Assembly: GCA_947457085.1 (NCBI GenBank)
Contig: CANGUS010000027.1
Span: 1 to 13,089 of the forward strand
Source: Bacteroidota bacterium
Lineage (GTDB): Bacteria; Bacteroidota; Bacteroidia; Chitinophagales; Chitinophagaceae
Reading direction: 5' to 3'
DNA: 13,089 bases
Shown: piece by piece, positions 1 through 7,150 of the stretch
Numbering within the stretch: position 1 is the stretch's first letter
Layout: every line of letters begins with the position of its first letter
Made by a program: the position numbers and the translations under genes
Notes under the pieces: model-generated
Databases searched by the model: none
Told to the model about the DNA's origin: nothing
Seen by the model: only the letters and a program-made list of their open reading frames with translations

Positions 1-211
1 ATGATAGTTGTCATTTAATTAAATAGCTTATCAATAAAATGATATACGATTAATTTTATATGCGCGTTTTACTCATCAAGCAATAACTTTCACTTTATTA
101 CAATGTGACACTTTAGATAAAGTAATGCTTACCCATTCACATGTAAAAACCTATATAAATATGAAGATGGTGAAATTTCAACCAATTCATTTTTTTACAA
201 TATGAATTTAT

Positions 212-982
212 TTATTCCACTTTGACACTTTTTCTTACCACAGTATGTGCCGAAAAATAACCTAAACCACCTACAATATTTGTAACAGGATTGGACGGTG
301 TAGTAGTTGCGTTTGAGTTTAATGAATTAAAATAATCGAAAATAGGTCTGTCTATACATTGCATTTCAAAATGTAGTGAATCACCCAAACGAATTTTTGG
401 TCCTAGTGAAAAAATTGGACGTCGGTATTCTTTTCCATTTATTAAATTGTCGTTATCAACAGAAAATGTTTTGTCCAAAGAATCATTGATGGTTTGAATA
501 AAACGATAATTATTTCCAGGGGTTGGAGGGTCTTGAAAACGTGGAATGGTGATATATGTCTCTTCTATACTTTGGTTACCGAAAGCGCTTTTAAAAAATA
601 AAATAGTATCTAAAGGAACTGGTGCAGGCATGGTGCTTACAGCCGTAATTGTTTTACCTTCTGCTACAATTGAAAGTGAATAGGTTTTACCACTAACACC
701 CAACATTGAACTAGTTTGATAGATACCAGCTGAAGTTTCAGTCAAAGTTTCTATTGTGGTTCCATCTGAAATTTTTACGATGGCACCTTCTACCGCTGGA
801 AACACGTTTGGATTACTAAAATTAATCGTCTTGCTCAATTTTACGGTACATGGTAAAGCATTGTCGGCTATTTTTGCTTCCACAACAATTTGTTGATTAG
901 ATGAATTTAAATCGATATTAATAACCTTAGTGCATCCACTTAAAGCAATTATTGAAAATATAAAAAGCGTTATTTTTTTCAT
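212..982 (-). CDS. DUF4249 surface lipoprotein, partner of a TonB-dependent receptor
   Basis: This encodes a 256-residue predicted outer-membrane lipoprotein of the DUF4249 family, whose function is unknown. The N-terminus is a type II signal peptide with lipobox L-S-G-C, so the mature protein should begin at Cys17. The following segment (about residues 21-115) reads as beta-sandwich strands: a VINIDL start, then a segment of the form 'A-I-V-K-I-S-D-G-T', as in other DUF4249 proteins. The C-terminus carries the 'VGGLGYFSA' segment typical of the family's end, so the protein looks complete. The start lies 23 bases after the stop of the TonB-dependent receptor upstream on the same strand, so the two are probably cotranscribed. 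In Bacteroidota such pairs are common, and I infer that the lipoprotein acts at the cell surface with the receptor, as SusD does with SusC, though there is no SusD sequence signature. The substrate cannot be told from sequence. Confidence 0.85.
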   Translation of the reverse strand: MKKITLFIFSIIALSGCTKVINIDLNSSNQQIVVEAKIADNALPCTVKLSKTINFSNPNVFPAVEGAIVKISDGTTIETLTETSAGIYQTSSMLGVSGKTYSLSIVAEGKTITAVSTMPAPVPLDTILFFKSAFGNQSIEETYITIPRFQDPPTPGNNYRFIQTINDSLDKTFSVDNDNLINGKEYRRPIFSLGPKIRLGDSLHFEMQCIDRPIFDYFNSLNSNATTTPSNPVTNIVGGLGYFSAHTVVRKSVKVE

Positions 983-1005
983 TTGAAATTATTGAAATGA
1001 TTAAA

Positions 1006-3321
1006 TTAAAATTTGAAATTATAGGTTATACTTGGCACCCATCTAAACAAAGAGGTTTTAACCACTTGTGTTTTGCTAGCATCATTTGGATCATCTTTGA
1101 AATCGATAGAATAGGCATTTTGTCTGCCATAGGCATTATATAAACCAAAGTTCCATGAGCCATGCCATTTCTTCTTATTGTTGTTCCCTTCATAGTTTAC
1201 GCTAAAATCCAAACGATGATAAATTGGCATTCTGTTCGCATTTCTCTCGCCATATAAAAAGATTGTTTTCGAATCTACGATGTATTTTCCTGTTGGGAAG
1301 GTAACTGCATTACCAGTATATAAAACAAAATTAGAGGCCACAGACCATTTTTGATTCACTTGATAGGTGCCTATAATGGCTAAATCATGTCGTCTATCTT
1401 GTTTTGCATTGTACCAATTATTATTATTGATGCCTTCAATTCTGCGTTCTGTTTTAGACAAAGTATAACTCACCCAACCGGTGAATTTTCCTGTTTTCTT
1501 TTTAAACAAAAGTTCTAAACCATAGGCTCTTCCTACACCAAAAAGCAATTCACTTTCTACATCAGGAACTGTATTGATATCTGCTCCATTTTTGAAATCC
1601 ACTTGGTTTTGCATATCTTTATAATAAGCTTCTACACTGAATTCATAGCTATTGTCTTTGAAATTTCTGAAATAACCTGCACTCAATTGGTCTGCAATTT
1701 CGGGCTTAATATTATAGCTATTTCCTATCCAAGAATCTGTTGGGTTCGTTGTAGTAGAGTTACTCAATAAATGTAGGTGTTGTGTATTGCGAGCATAGGC
1801 TGCTTTAAAACTGCTTTTATCATTTAATTGATAACTAATAGAGAGTCTCGGTTCTGGATTTGTATAGGTTTTTCCTATTGCTCCTTTTGCTAAAACGAGA
1901 CTGTCGGTTTTAACTCCTTTGTCATACAAGTTATAAGTATCTCCTCCTAATATGGTATATGCCGACAAGCGCAAACCAGCATCCATACTTAATTTAGTAT
2001 TGACCGTATAGGTATTATTTACATACAAAGCATTCTCTAAAGAAGATCGACCTACTCTTGCTGACTTATTGAACACTTTTGGATCGCCTTCAAAACGACT
2101 AGGAGTTAAAGTATGATGAATACCATTAAAACCAAATCGCCAAGAACTTTTTGCGGATGCGTAATATTGAAATTCTTGTTTGAAATTATAGTCTTGTATT
2201 TGAGAATTGATATTAAATGAAATGCTATCTCCTTTAATATTGATATTGTAATCATAATCGCTGTAAATCAAAGAAGTATTTGAAAATAATTTTGGATTAA
2301 TGATGCTGTTCCAACGAAGTGTTGCTGTTTTATTCCCCCAATTGATTCCAAATTGATTACCTAATCCTAGCACATCACGACCCAAATAACCAGATAAATA
2401 AATTCGATTGTTTTTATTGATTCTATAATTTGCTTTGGCATTAAAATCATAGAAGTAAAGTGTGTTGTCTTTAAACTTTTCAGATGCTTTTAAAAATACA
2501 TCGGCATAGGTTCTTCTTCCGGTAATTAAAAAAGACGACTTTTCTTTTTGGATAGGACCTTCAATACTCAAACGAGAACTAATTAAACCTATACCACCAG
2601 CTACATGATAGTCTTTGTCATTCCCCTCATTCATTTTTACATCCAATACTGAGGCCAAACGACCACCATATTGAGCAGGCGTATTTCCTTTAATTAATGT
2701 GGCATCTTTAATGGCATCACTGTTGAAGGTGCTAAAAAAACCTAATAAATGGGATGCATTGTACACGGGTGCTTCATCTAACAATATTAAATTTTGATCG
2801 GCAGCGCCACCTCTCACAAAAAATCCACTGTTCCCTTCGCCTGCACTTTTTACACCTGGCAATAATTGAATGGTTTTTAAAACGTCCTTTTCACCAAATA
2901 AAACGGGCAATTTAGCAATTTCAGTCATGTTTATTTTTTCCATGCCCATGGTTGTTTGCGTTAAATTTTCATTGGCTTTTTTTGCAGAAATTTTCACTTC
3001 TTTTATTTCTCTCCCTTTTTTAGATAGCTCCCAATTTACTTTTTGATTTTTATCTAAATTAATGGTTTGTATCGTTTCTTCAAACCCAATATAACTTGCT
3101 TTAATGGCATATTTCCCTTTAGGCAAGGTCAATGAATAAAAACCATATTCATTGGTTCTGATGCCCACATTTGGCAATTCTACAACCCGGATAGATGCCC
3201 CAATTAATTCTTCACCAGTCGTTTTATCTTTTACTGAACCACTCAGAGTAAATTTTTCTTGAGCAGTTACTACAGATGCAAAACTGATCATGATTGAGAA
3301 AAAGAAAAGAATTTTCTTCAT
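1006..3321 (-). CDS. TonB-dependent outer-membrane receptor with N-terminal carboxypeptidase-regulatory-like domain
   Basis: This is a 771-residue outer-membrane transporter driven by the TonB-ExbBD system. A Sec signal peptide ends near VVTA-QE (residues 20/21). Residues about 24-100 form a carboxypeptidase-regulatory-like beta-sandwich (SGSVKDKTTGEELIGASI, then YIGFEE). Residues about 125-232 form the plug, with 'FGEKDVLKTIQLLPGV' (142-157) and 'FFVRGGAADQNLILLDEAPV' (167-186). The rest is a 22-strand-type beta-barrel rich in aromatic strand ends, and it finishes with F as barrel proteins do (ITYNFKF). The length is usual for receptors of this class and shorter than SusC-type receptors of about 1000 residues. 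It is followed closely by a DUF4249 lipoprotein gene. The ligand is unknown. No sigma/anti-sigma pair is adjacent, and I could not recognise a clear Bacteroidota promoter in the upstream 219 bases. Confidence 0.93.
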   Translation of the reverse strand: MKKILFFFSIMISFASVVTAQEKFTLSGSVKDKTTGEELIGASIRVVELPNVGIRTNEYGFYSLTLPKGKYAIKASYIGFEETIQTINLDKNQKVNWELSKKGREIKEVKISAKKANENLTQTTMGMEKINMTEIAKLPVLFGEKDVLKTIQLLPGVKSAGEGNSGFFVRGGAADQNLILLDEAPVYNASHLLGFFSTFNSDAIKDATLIKGNTPAQYGGRLASVLDVKMNEGNDKDYHVAGGIGLISSRLSIEGPIQKEKSSFLITGRRTYADVFLKASEKFKDNTLYFYDFNAKANYRINKNNRIYLSGYLGRDVLGLGNQFGINWGNKTATLRWNSIINPKLFSNTSLIYSDYDYNINIKGDSISFNINSQIQDYNFKQEFQYYASAKSSWRFGFNGIHHTLTPSRFEGDPKVFNKSARVGRSSLENALYVNNTYTVNTKLSMDAGLRLSAYTILGGDTYNLYDKGVKTDSLVLAKGAIGKTYTNPEPRLSISYQLNDKSSFKAAYARNTQHLHLLSNSTTTNPTDSWIGNSYNIKPEIADQLSAGYFRNFKDNSYEFSVEAYYKDMQNQVDFKNGADINTVPDVESELLFGVGRAYGLELLFKKKTGKFTGWVSYTLSKTERRIEGINNNNWYNAKQDRRHDLAIIGTYQVNQKWSVASNFVLYTGNAVTFPTGKYIVDSKTIFLYGERNANRMPIYHRLDFSVNYEGNNNKKKWHGSWNFGLYNAYGRQNAYSIDFKDDPNDASKTQVVKTSLFRWVPSITYNFKF

Positions 3322-3540
3322 AAATAATAATATTAATATGCAAAAGAAAGGTTATTCAAACAATTTAAACCTTATAAAATGTTAAGTGGCTATTAATTTA
3401 TTTTATTGGCAATAATTCAATTACAAGTTATCAATTACAAATCACATTTTTAATTAACCAAAGTGTTATATTAGATTTTTTACACAGAGAAGATAGAGTT
3501 TACTATTAGATTTTATGAACGTTCACTGAGCTTGGAAATT
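3322..3540. other. Intergenic region between the thioesterase and the TonB receptor
   Basis: This 219-base spacer must carry the 3' end of the thioesterase transcript and probably the promoter of the receptor operon. I see a perfect 10-base palindrome TGAACGTTCA at 3516-3525 just after the thioesterase stop, and a short direct repeat at 3417-3440. I find no hairpin followed by a T-run, and no match to TAnnTTTG on the minus strand. No open reading frame of note is present. Confidence 0.5.
3417..3440. repeat. Two direct 10-bp repeats upstream of the TonB receptor
   Basis: The ten bases TCAATTACAA occur at 3417-3426 and again at 3431-3440, 14 bases apart start to start, about 96-119 bases before the receptor start codon at 3321. 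Their placement would suit a regulator-binding site for the receptor operon, but the region is very AT-rich, so chance is possible. Confidence 0.3.
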
Positions 3541-3966
3541 TTATATCAAAATCTTTTCTAATGCTTCTGTCATATTCACAATTTTACGAGTGTTATAATC
3601 AAAACAAATCATACCTGTTTTTACATAAGCAATATCAATTGGTTTTTCATCTCGAATGGTGCTGAGTTTATAAAATAAATCAAACGAAATGGAAGTAATA
3701 TTGTCGGCATATATTTCGACTAAAATAATATCGCCATGAAAAGCTTCTCCTTTATATTGCACGGCACTGTCGGCCATAATTAAATTAACACCTCCAGCAT
3801 TCATTTCGGTTTGACCATGCTGTTTAAAATAGGCGATGCGTGCTTCATGAACAATGGATAAAATATGATCATTGCCTACATGGCCTCCATAATTGATGTC
3901 AGAAATTCGGACAGGAATGGCCACAGAAAACGTAAAAGATTTTTGAAAATTTATTTTTATTCTCAT
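3541..3966 (-). CDS. Acyl-CoA thioesterase, hot-dog fold (4HBT/YbgC-like)
   Basis: This is a 141-residue single-domain hot-dog thioesterase. With Met at 3966 as residue 1, the segment R20-I-S-D-I-N-Y-G-G-H29-V-G-N matches the 4HBT signature, in which the Asp (here D23) is the catalytic acid and the following G-H lies in the active-site turn. It is followed by the long helix 'ILSIVHEARIAYFKQHG' and by strand segments 'MADSAVQYKGEAFHGD' and 'SFDLFYKLS'. The family hydrolyses acyl-CoA or related thioesters in the cytoplasm; the acyl specificity is unknown. A start 13 codons upstream (4005) is open, but the extra residues do not resemble the family N-terminus, so I prefer 3966. It sits 59 bases after rdgB on the same strand and may be cotranscribed with it. 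Confidence 0.85.
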   Translation of the reverse strand: MRIKINFQKSFTFSVAIPVRISDINYGGHVGNDHILSIVHEARIAYFKQHGQTEMNAGGVNLIMADSAVQYKGEAFHGDIILVEIYADNITSISFDLFYKLSTIRDEKPIDIAYVKTGMICFDYNTRKIVNMTEALEKILI

Positions 3967-4025
3967 GCTCAAAAAAGTAATTGATTTGTAATTAGTCGAA
4001 AGCAAACATCGCGCAATAAATGAAT

Positions 4026-4604
4026 TTACAACTCAGATAAATATGCACTAAACTTGTCAAATGCTTTTTTGCGATGACTGATTTCATTTTTTTCATCGGC
4101 TGCAATTTCAGCAAATGATTTTGTGTAACCCTCAGCTATAAAAATGGGATCATAACCAAAACCATCTGTACCTTGTTTTTGCATCGCAATGGTTCCTTTG
4201 CAAATACCTTCAAATTGTTTTATTTCTCCATTGATAATGAGTGTAATGATGGTTTTGAAATAAGCATTTCGATTAGTCTTTGAAGCTAATTTTTCTAATA
4301 CTTTTTCAATATTTTTTTCTGAATTGGTAGGCTCACCAGCATATCGTGCTGAGTAAACACCTGGTTCGCCATCAATAGCTTCTACAAACAAGCCAGTGTC
4401 TTCTGCAAAACAATTTTTACCACTAAAATTATGAACGACTTGGGCTTTTTCTAACGAATTTTCTTCCAAGGTTTCAAAAGGTTCTGGGATATCGTCAAAA
4501 AATTGAACATCTTTAAGCCTCAAAAATGAAAATTGTGTTCCCATGATTTGAGAAACCTCTTTGATTTTATGATCGTTGTTGGTACAAAATACGAGTTCTA
4601 ACAT
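4026..4604 (-). CDS. rdgB: RdgB/HAM1 non-canonical purine NTP pyrophosphatase
   Basis: This cytoplasmic enzyme hydrolyses dITP, ITP and XTP to the monophosphate and pyrophosphate, keeping deaminated purines out of DNA and RNA. At 192 residues it has the normal family length. The hallmark motifs are all present in order: T8-N-N10 with K13 at the N-terminus (nucleotide binding), EEN at 47-49, AEDTG at 67-71 with the catalytic Asp69, GVYSARYAG at 82-90, GFGYDPIF at 148-155 (base recognition), and K172-N-E-I-S-H-R178 near the C-terminus. Nothing essential is missing. The start codon lies only 2 bases after the stop of the small upstream gene, so translation is probably coupled and the two share a transcript. 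Confidence 0.96.
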   Translation of the reverse strand: MLELVFCTNNDHKIKEVSQIMGTQFSFLRLKDVQFFDDIPEPFETLEENSLEKAQVVHNFSGKNCFAEDTGLFVEAIDGEPGVYSARYAGEPTNSEKNIEKVLEKLASKTNRNAYFKTIITLIINGEIKQFEGICKGTIAMQKQGTDGFGYDPIFIAEGYTKSFAEIAADEKNEISHRKKAFDKFSAYLSEL

Positions 4605-4606
4605 AA

Positions 4607-5065
4607 CTATTGAATATTAAAAAGTGGTTTTAAACCGGTGGTCCAAAGGGATGATTTCATGGCTGCATTGGCACCCACTTCACTTAATGAATTACTAAGT
4701 AAAAATTTAATTTGATTGAATCGAAAAGGTTTGTACACATTTTTTTGAGCATTCAATGCCTCATTATTCAGATTGAGTCCAAAAAGAAGAACGGTTTCGG
4801 GGTTTAATTGATTGATAATGGGTAAAATGGCATTTTTTTGTAATACCATACTAATTTGATAATCAGCTTCTTGTAGTTTACAAGCGGTAAGCATTTTGGC
4901 TAAAAGTTCATGATTTGCTGGCAAATTGTCTTCTTTTGAAATTAATATCAAAATTTTTTGTTGAAAACTTCCCTTTAATATCTCGTGAGATGCATTAAAA
5001 TCAACATTTGTATAAAGAGTTTCGTTGTAAATGTGCAAAACTTCGCCTATCTGAATATCGTTCAT
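4607..5065 (-). CDS. Hypothetical protein, possible HolD (psi)/uracil-glycosylase-like fold
   Basis: This encodes 152 residues with no signal peptide or membrane segment, so it is likely cytoplasmic. I do not recognise a named family with certainty. Visible pattern: a hydrophobic strand K37-ILILIS followed by D46-N-L-P, a helix (54-62), 'ETVLLFGL' (90-97) as a second core strand, and a C-terminal block 'LLSNSLSEVGAN' then K137-S-S-L-W141. From memory, E. coli HolD has a strand followed by NDLPAL, and near its end an 'L-R-A-N-P-T' segment followed by A-A-L-W. The same order and spacing here suggest a psi-like, uracil-DNA-glycosylase-fold protein. The catalytic glycosylase motif with its Pro-Gly is absent, so glycosylase activity is not expected. 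It is the first gene of a unit with rdgB, 2 bases away, divergent from ilvE. The function is inferred, not shown. Confidence 0.75.
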   Translation of the reverse strand: MNDIQIGEVLHIYNETLYTNVDFNASHEILKGSFQQKILILISKEDNLPANHELLAKMLTACKLQEADYQISMVLQKNAILPIINQLNPETVLLFGLNLNNEALNAQKNVYKPFRFNQIKFLLSNSLSEVGANAAMKSSLWTTGLKPLFNIQ

Positions 5066-5137
5066 TATTTACTATGGATTTTTTTTTGTTTTTTTGCAAT
5101 ATAGTCTATTCTATAAGTATTTAAAAATAAAAATGAT
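5066..5137. promoter_or_regulatory. Divergent promoter region between the rdgB cluster and ilvE
   Basis: These 72 bases separate two divergent start codons, so both transcripts must begin here or nearby. On the minus strand, TATATTGC (plus 5096-5103) is a partial match to the Bacteroidota -7 element TAnnTTTG, with TTTA 18 bases upstream (plus 5122-5125). On the plus strand, TTTG at 5093-5096 is followed 17 bases later by TAAGTATT (5114-5121), a weaker match. The two would overlap, so the two directions may compete. Long T-runs lie at 5079-5095. Confidence 0.35.
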
Positions 5138-6196
5138 ATGAGCATTAGTACGTTGAAAGTTACAGAAAGTCGTGCAAATTTATTAGATGAAAGCAATATT
5201 CAATTTGGAAAATTATATTCTGACCACATGTTGATTGCCGATTATGAAGATGGAGCGTGGAAAGCACCTCAAATTTTACCTTATGGCGATATCACGATGA
5301 GCCCTTCAACTACTTTTATTCATTATGGTCAAGCTATTTTTGAAGGAATTAAAGCCTATAAAACTGAAAGTGGAGAAGTGAAAATTTTTCGTCCGCACGA
5401 CAACTGGAAACGTTTTAATATTTCGGCTGAACGAATGGCGATGCCTGAGATTCCGGAGGAAATTTTTATTCAAGGATTAAAAGAATTGATTGAATTAGAT
5501 AAAAATTGGGTGCCTAACTCTTATGGTTGCTCACTTTATATCAGACCTTTTATGTTTGCAACAGATGAATTTATTGGCGTAAAACCTGCTGAAAAATTCC
5601 GTTTCATGATTATCACCTCTCCTGCAGGGGCCTATTATAGCAAACCGACAAGAATTTATTTACAAAAAGAATATATCCGAGCATTTCCAGGAGGTATTGG
5701 CTTTACAAAAGCAGCTGGAAATTATGGAGCGACAATGTTGCCTTCTAAAAAAATTAAAGATATGGGTTACGATCAAATTCTTTGGGTAGATGGTGTAGAA
5801 CATAAATATGTACAAGAAATAGGAACGATGAATGTGTTTTTTGTAATTGGAAATACTGTAATTACCCCTGACTTAACAGCAGGAACTATTTTAGCGGGCG
5901 TTACTCGTGCTAGTATTATTCAATTACTGAAAGAAAAAGGGATTACAGTTGAAGAACGTCCTTTAGCAATTGATGAAATTTTAGAAGCAAACAAAAATGG
6001 CACATTGAAAGAAGCTTTTGGAGCTGGAACGGCAGCTGTAATTGCACCTATTTGTGAACTAAACTATGAAGGAGAAATCGTGAATCTTCCAGATGAGTCT
6101 ACTTGGGAAATTTCTTCAATGATTAAAAAAGAATTAGCCGATATTCGTCATGGACATATTGCTGATACACATAATTGGATGTTTACTGTTTGCTAA
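5138..6196 (+). CDS. ilvE: Branched-chain amino acid aminotransferase (PLP fold type IV)
   Basis: This enzyme transfers the amino group between glutamate and the 2-oxo acids of leucine, isoleucine and valine, the last step of their synthesis and the first of their breakdown. It has 352 residues, the length of the eukaryote-like (BCAT1/2) subgroup rather than the roughly 310 of E. coli IlvE. Landmarks are 'HYGQAIFEGIKAY' (62-74), R85 before the 'HDNWKRFNISAERM' segment, the PLP lysine K191 in F-T-K-A-A-G-N-Y-G (189-197), 'QILWVDG' (213-219), E227-I-G-T-M-N232, and G-T-I-L-A-G-V-T-R (249-257) for phosphate binding. No residue expected for activity is missing. The start has an A-rich leader without a Shine-Dalgarno site. 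An out-of-frame ATG ATA TGA at 5133-5141 overlaps the start codon. Confidence 0.96.
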   Translation: MSISTLKVTESRANLLDESNIQFGKLYSDHMLIADYEDGAWKAPQILPYGDITMSPSTTFIHYGQAIFEGIKAYKTESGEVKIFRPHDNWKRFNISAERMAMPEIPEEIFIQGLKELIELDKNWVPNSYGCSLYIRPFMFATDEFIGVKPAEKFRFMIITSPAGAYYSKPTRIYLQKEYIRAFPGGIGFTKAAGNYGATMLPSKKIKDMGYDQILWVDGVEHKYVQEIGTMNVFFVIGNTVITPDLTAGTILAGVTRASIIQLLKEKGITVEERPLAIDEILEANKNGTLKEAFGAGTAAVIAPICELNYEGEIVNLPDESTWEISSMIKKELADIRHGHIADTHNWMFTVC

Positions 6197-6217
6197 TATT
6201 TTTTAATAATAGATTTC
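6189..6217 (+). promoter_or_regulatory. Candidate promoter of the Gfo/Idh-lipoprotein-sugar transferase run
   Basis: TTTG at 6189-6192, overlapping the ilvE stop region, is followed after 17 bases by TAGATTTC at 6210-6217. The latter matches the Bacteroidota -7 element TAnnTTTG at all but the last base. A transcript would start about 10 bases before the ATG at 6235. Read-through from ilvE is an alternative because no terminator hairpin lies between the genes. Confidence 0.4.
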
Positions 6218-6234
6218 GCATTTAGAAAAAAGGT

Positions 6235-7113
6235 ATGTATAAAATTGGGGTTGTTGGTGAGGGAGAATATAGTGATAAAATAAAATCATTGGCCGCTAAT
6301 GAGCTTTTTACGATAGATTTTTTTGTGCAGCAGTCTAGTGTAACTGATTTTATACTGAATTCAGACATCATTTTCATTACCAATACCAATCATGCATTTC
6401 AATATACCGACATTGCTATAAGAAATGGTAAACATATTTTTATTGAAAACATTGCCAATTTTTCATCCCAAGAAGTTGAAGAATTAATTAAAACTTGTAA
6501 TGAAGGCAGTATTGAATCTTGCATTCATTTTCAAGAAAATAGGAATCCTGCCATTGAAACGATTAAGGATAGTATCAAAATTCCTTTGTTTATTGAATCA
6601 CATCGATTAAGTACCATTAAAAATGTTCGCTATGAAAATGATGTTGTTTTTGAATTAATGATGCAAGACATTTTTATTGTATTGTCTATTGTAAAAAGTG
6701 AAATTAAACGAATTTCTGCTACAGGTATCAAGGTAATTAGCGAATTTAAAGACATTGCCAATGCCCGCATAGAATTTACCAATGGTTGTATTGCCAATTT
6801 TACCGCGAGCAGAATATCATTGAAAGAAATGAAGAAAATGCGTATTTTTCAGAAAGATTCATATTATTCAGTCGATTTTATTAATCAAAAAACGGATTTA
6901 GTATCGTTGCAGAATCAATTTGAAGTTGGCAAAGAATTAAACGTAATATCAAACACATTTAATGAAAAAAATATATTACAAATTGAAATTAATGACTTTG
7001 TAAATAGTATTCACCTAAAACAACTCCCTAAAATATCGATGGAAGATGGATTTAAAACATTAGAAGTTGCTAATAAAATACTAAAAAAGATAAATTCTTT
7101 TGGTGAGGAGTAA
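6235..7113 (+). CDS. Gfo/Idh/MocA-family protein with degenerate catalytic motifs
   Basis: This encodes 292 residues related to Gfo/Idh/MocA NAD(P)-dependent sugar oxidoreductases, closest to a widespread Bacteroidota subfamily that I recall as about 320 residues long. The C-terminal half keeps the subfamily pattern well: ESHRLS (121-126), 'DIANARIEFTNGCIAN' (173-188), T-A-S-R-I-S and 'RIFQKDSYYSVDF' (203-215). The catalytic half does not. The dinucleotide loop reads G-V-V-G-E-G-E-Y-S, without the usual final Gly. The E-K-P signature appears as E71-N72-I73, so the catalytic Lys is replaced. The H-D-I-D motif reads Q144-D-I-F, so the catalytic His is replaced. The Rossmann part is also shortened. 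I infer a non-catalytic or altered paralogue that may retain a structural or ligand-binding role. It precedes a lipoprotein and a glycan-initiating transferase, which suggests envelope glycan work. Confidence 0.85.
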   Translation: MYKIGVVGEGEYSDKIKSLAANELFTIDFFVQQSSVTDFILNSDIIFITNTNHAFQYTDIAIRNGKHIFIENIANFSSQEVEELIKTCNEGSIESCIHFQENRNPAIETIKDSIKIPLFIESHRLSTIKNVRYENDVVFELMMQDIFIVLSIVKSEIKRISATGIKVISEFKDIANARIEFTNGCIANFTASRISLKEMKKMRIFQKDSYYSVDFINQKTDLVSLQNQFEVGKELNVISNTFNEKNILQIEINDFVNSIHLKQLPKISMEDGFKTLEVANKILKKINSFGEE

Positions 7114-7130
7114 AATAAAATCTATTTTTT
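7099..7130 (+). promoter_or_regulatory. Weak internal promoter candidate before the lipoprotein gene
   Basis: TTTG at 7099-7102, inside the end of the Gfo/Idh gene, is followed after 20 bases by TATTTTTT at 7123-7130, seven of eight positions of TAnnTTTG. Transcription would start about 15 bases before the ATG at 7151. T-rich sequence makes such matches easy to find, so this is tentative. Confidence 0.25.
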
Positions 7131-7150
7131 CACGTTATATAATTTTAAAA

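Noticed and set aside
106..231. Repeated word TGACACTTT at 106-114 and about 223-231
   Set aside because: Nine bases in AT-rich DNA, one copy inside the DUF4249 coding region; chance is the simplest explanation.
3433..3992. A 12-base word AATTACAAATCA near 3433-3444 with an inverted copy near 3982-3993, flanking the thioesterase gene
   Set aside because: The copies are short, AT-rich and one lies at a start region; there is no target duplication or transposase, so a mobile element is not supported.
3967..4005. Upstream start for the thioesterase adding 13 residues
   Set aside because: The additional residues are not family-like, and the hot-dog domain begins normally after the internal Met.
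4607..5065. Active uracil-DNA glycosylase
   Set aside because: The catalytic motif with Pro-Gly and the active-site acid or asparagine are not visible; only the general fold pattern is suggested.
7100..7150. A longer lipoprotein reading starting at an internal ATG/GTG-type codon at 7100 that overlaps the Gfo/Idh gene
   Set aside because: It would place 17 charged residues before a perfect lipoprotein signal peptide; the ATG at 7151 with an A-rich leader is the natural start.
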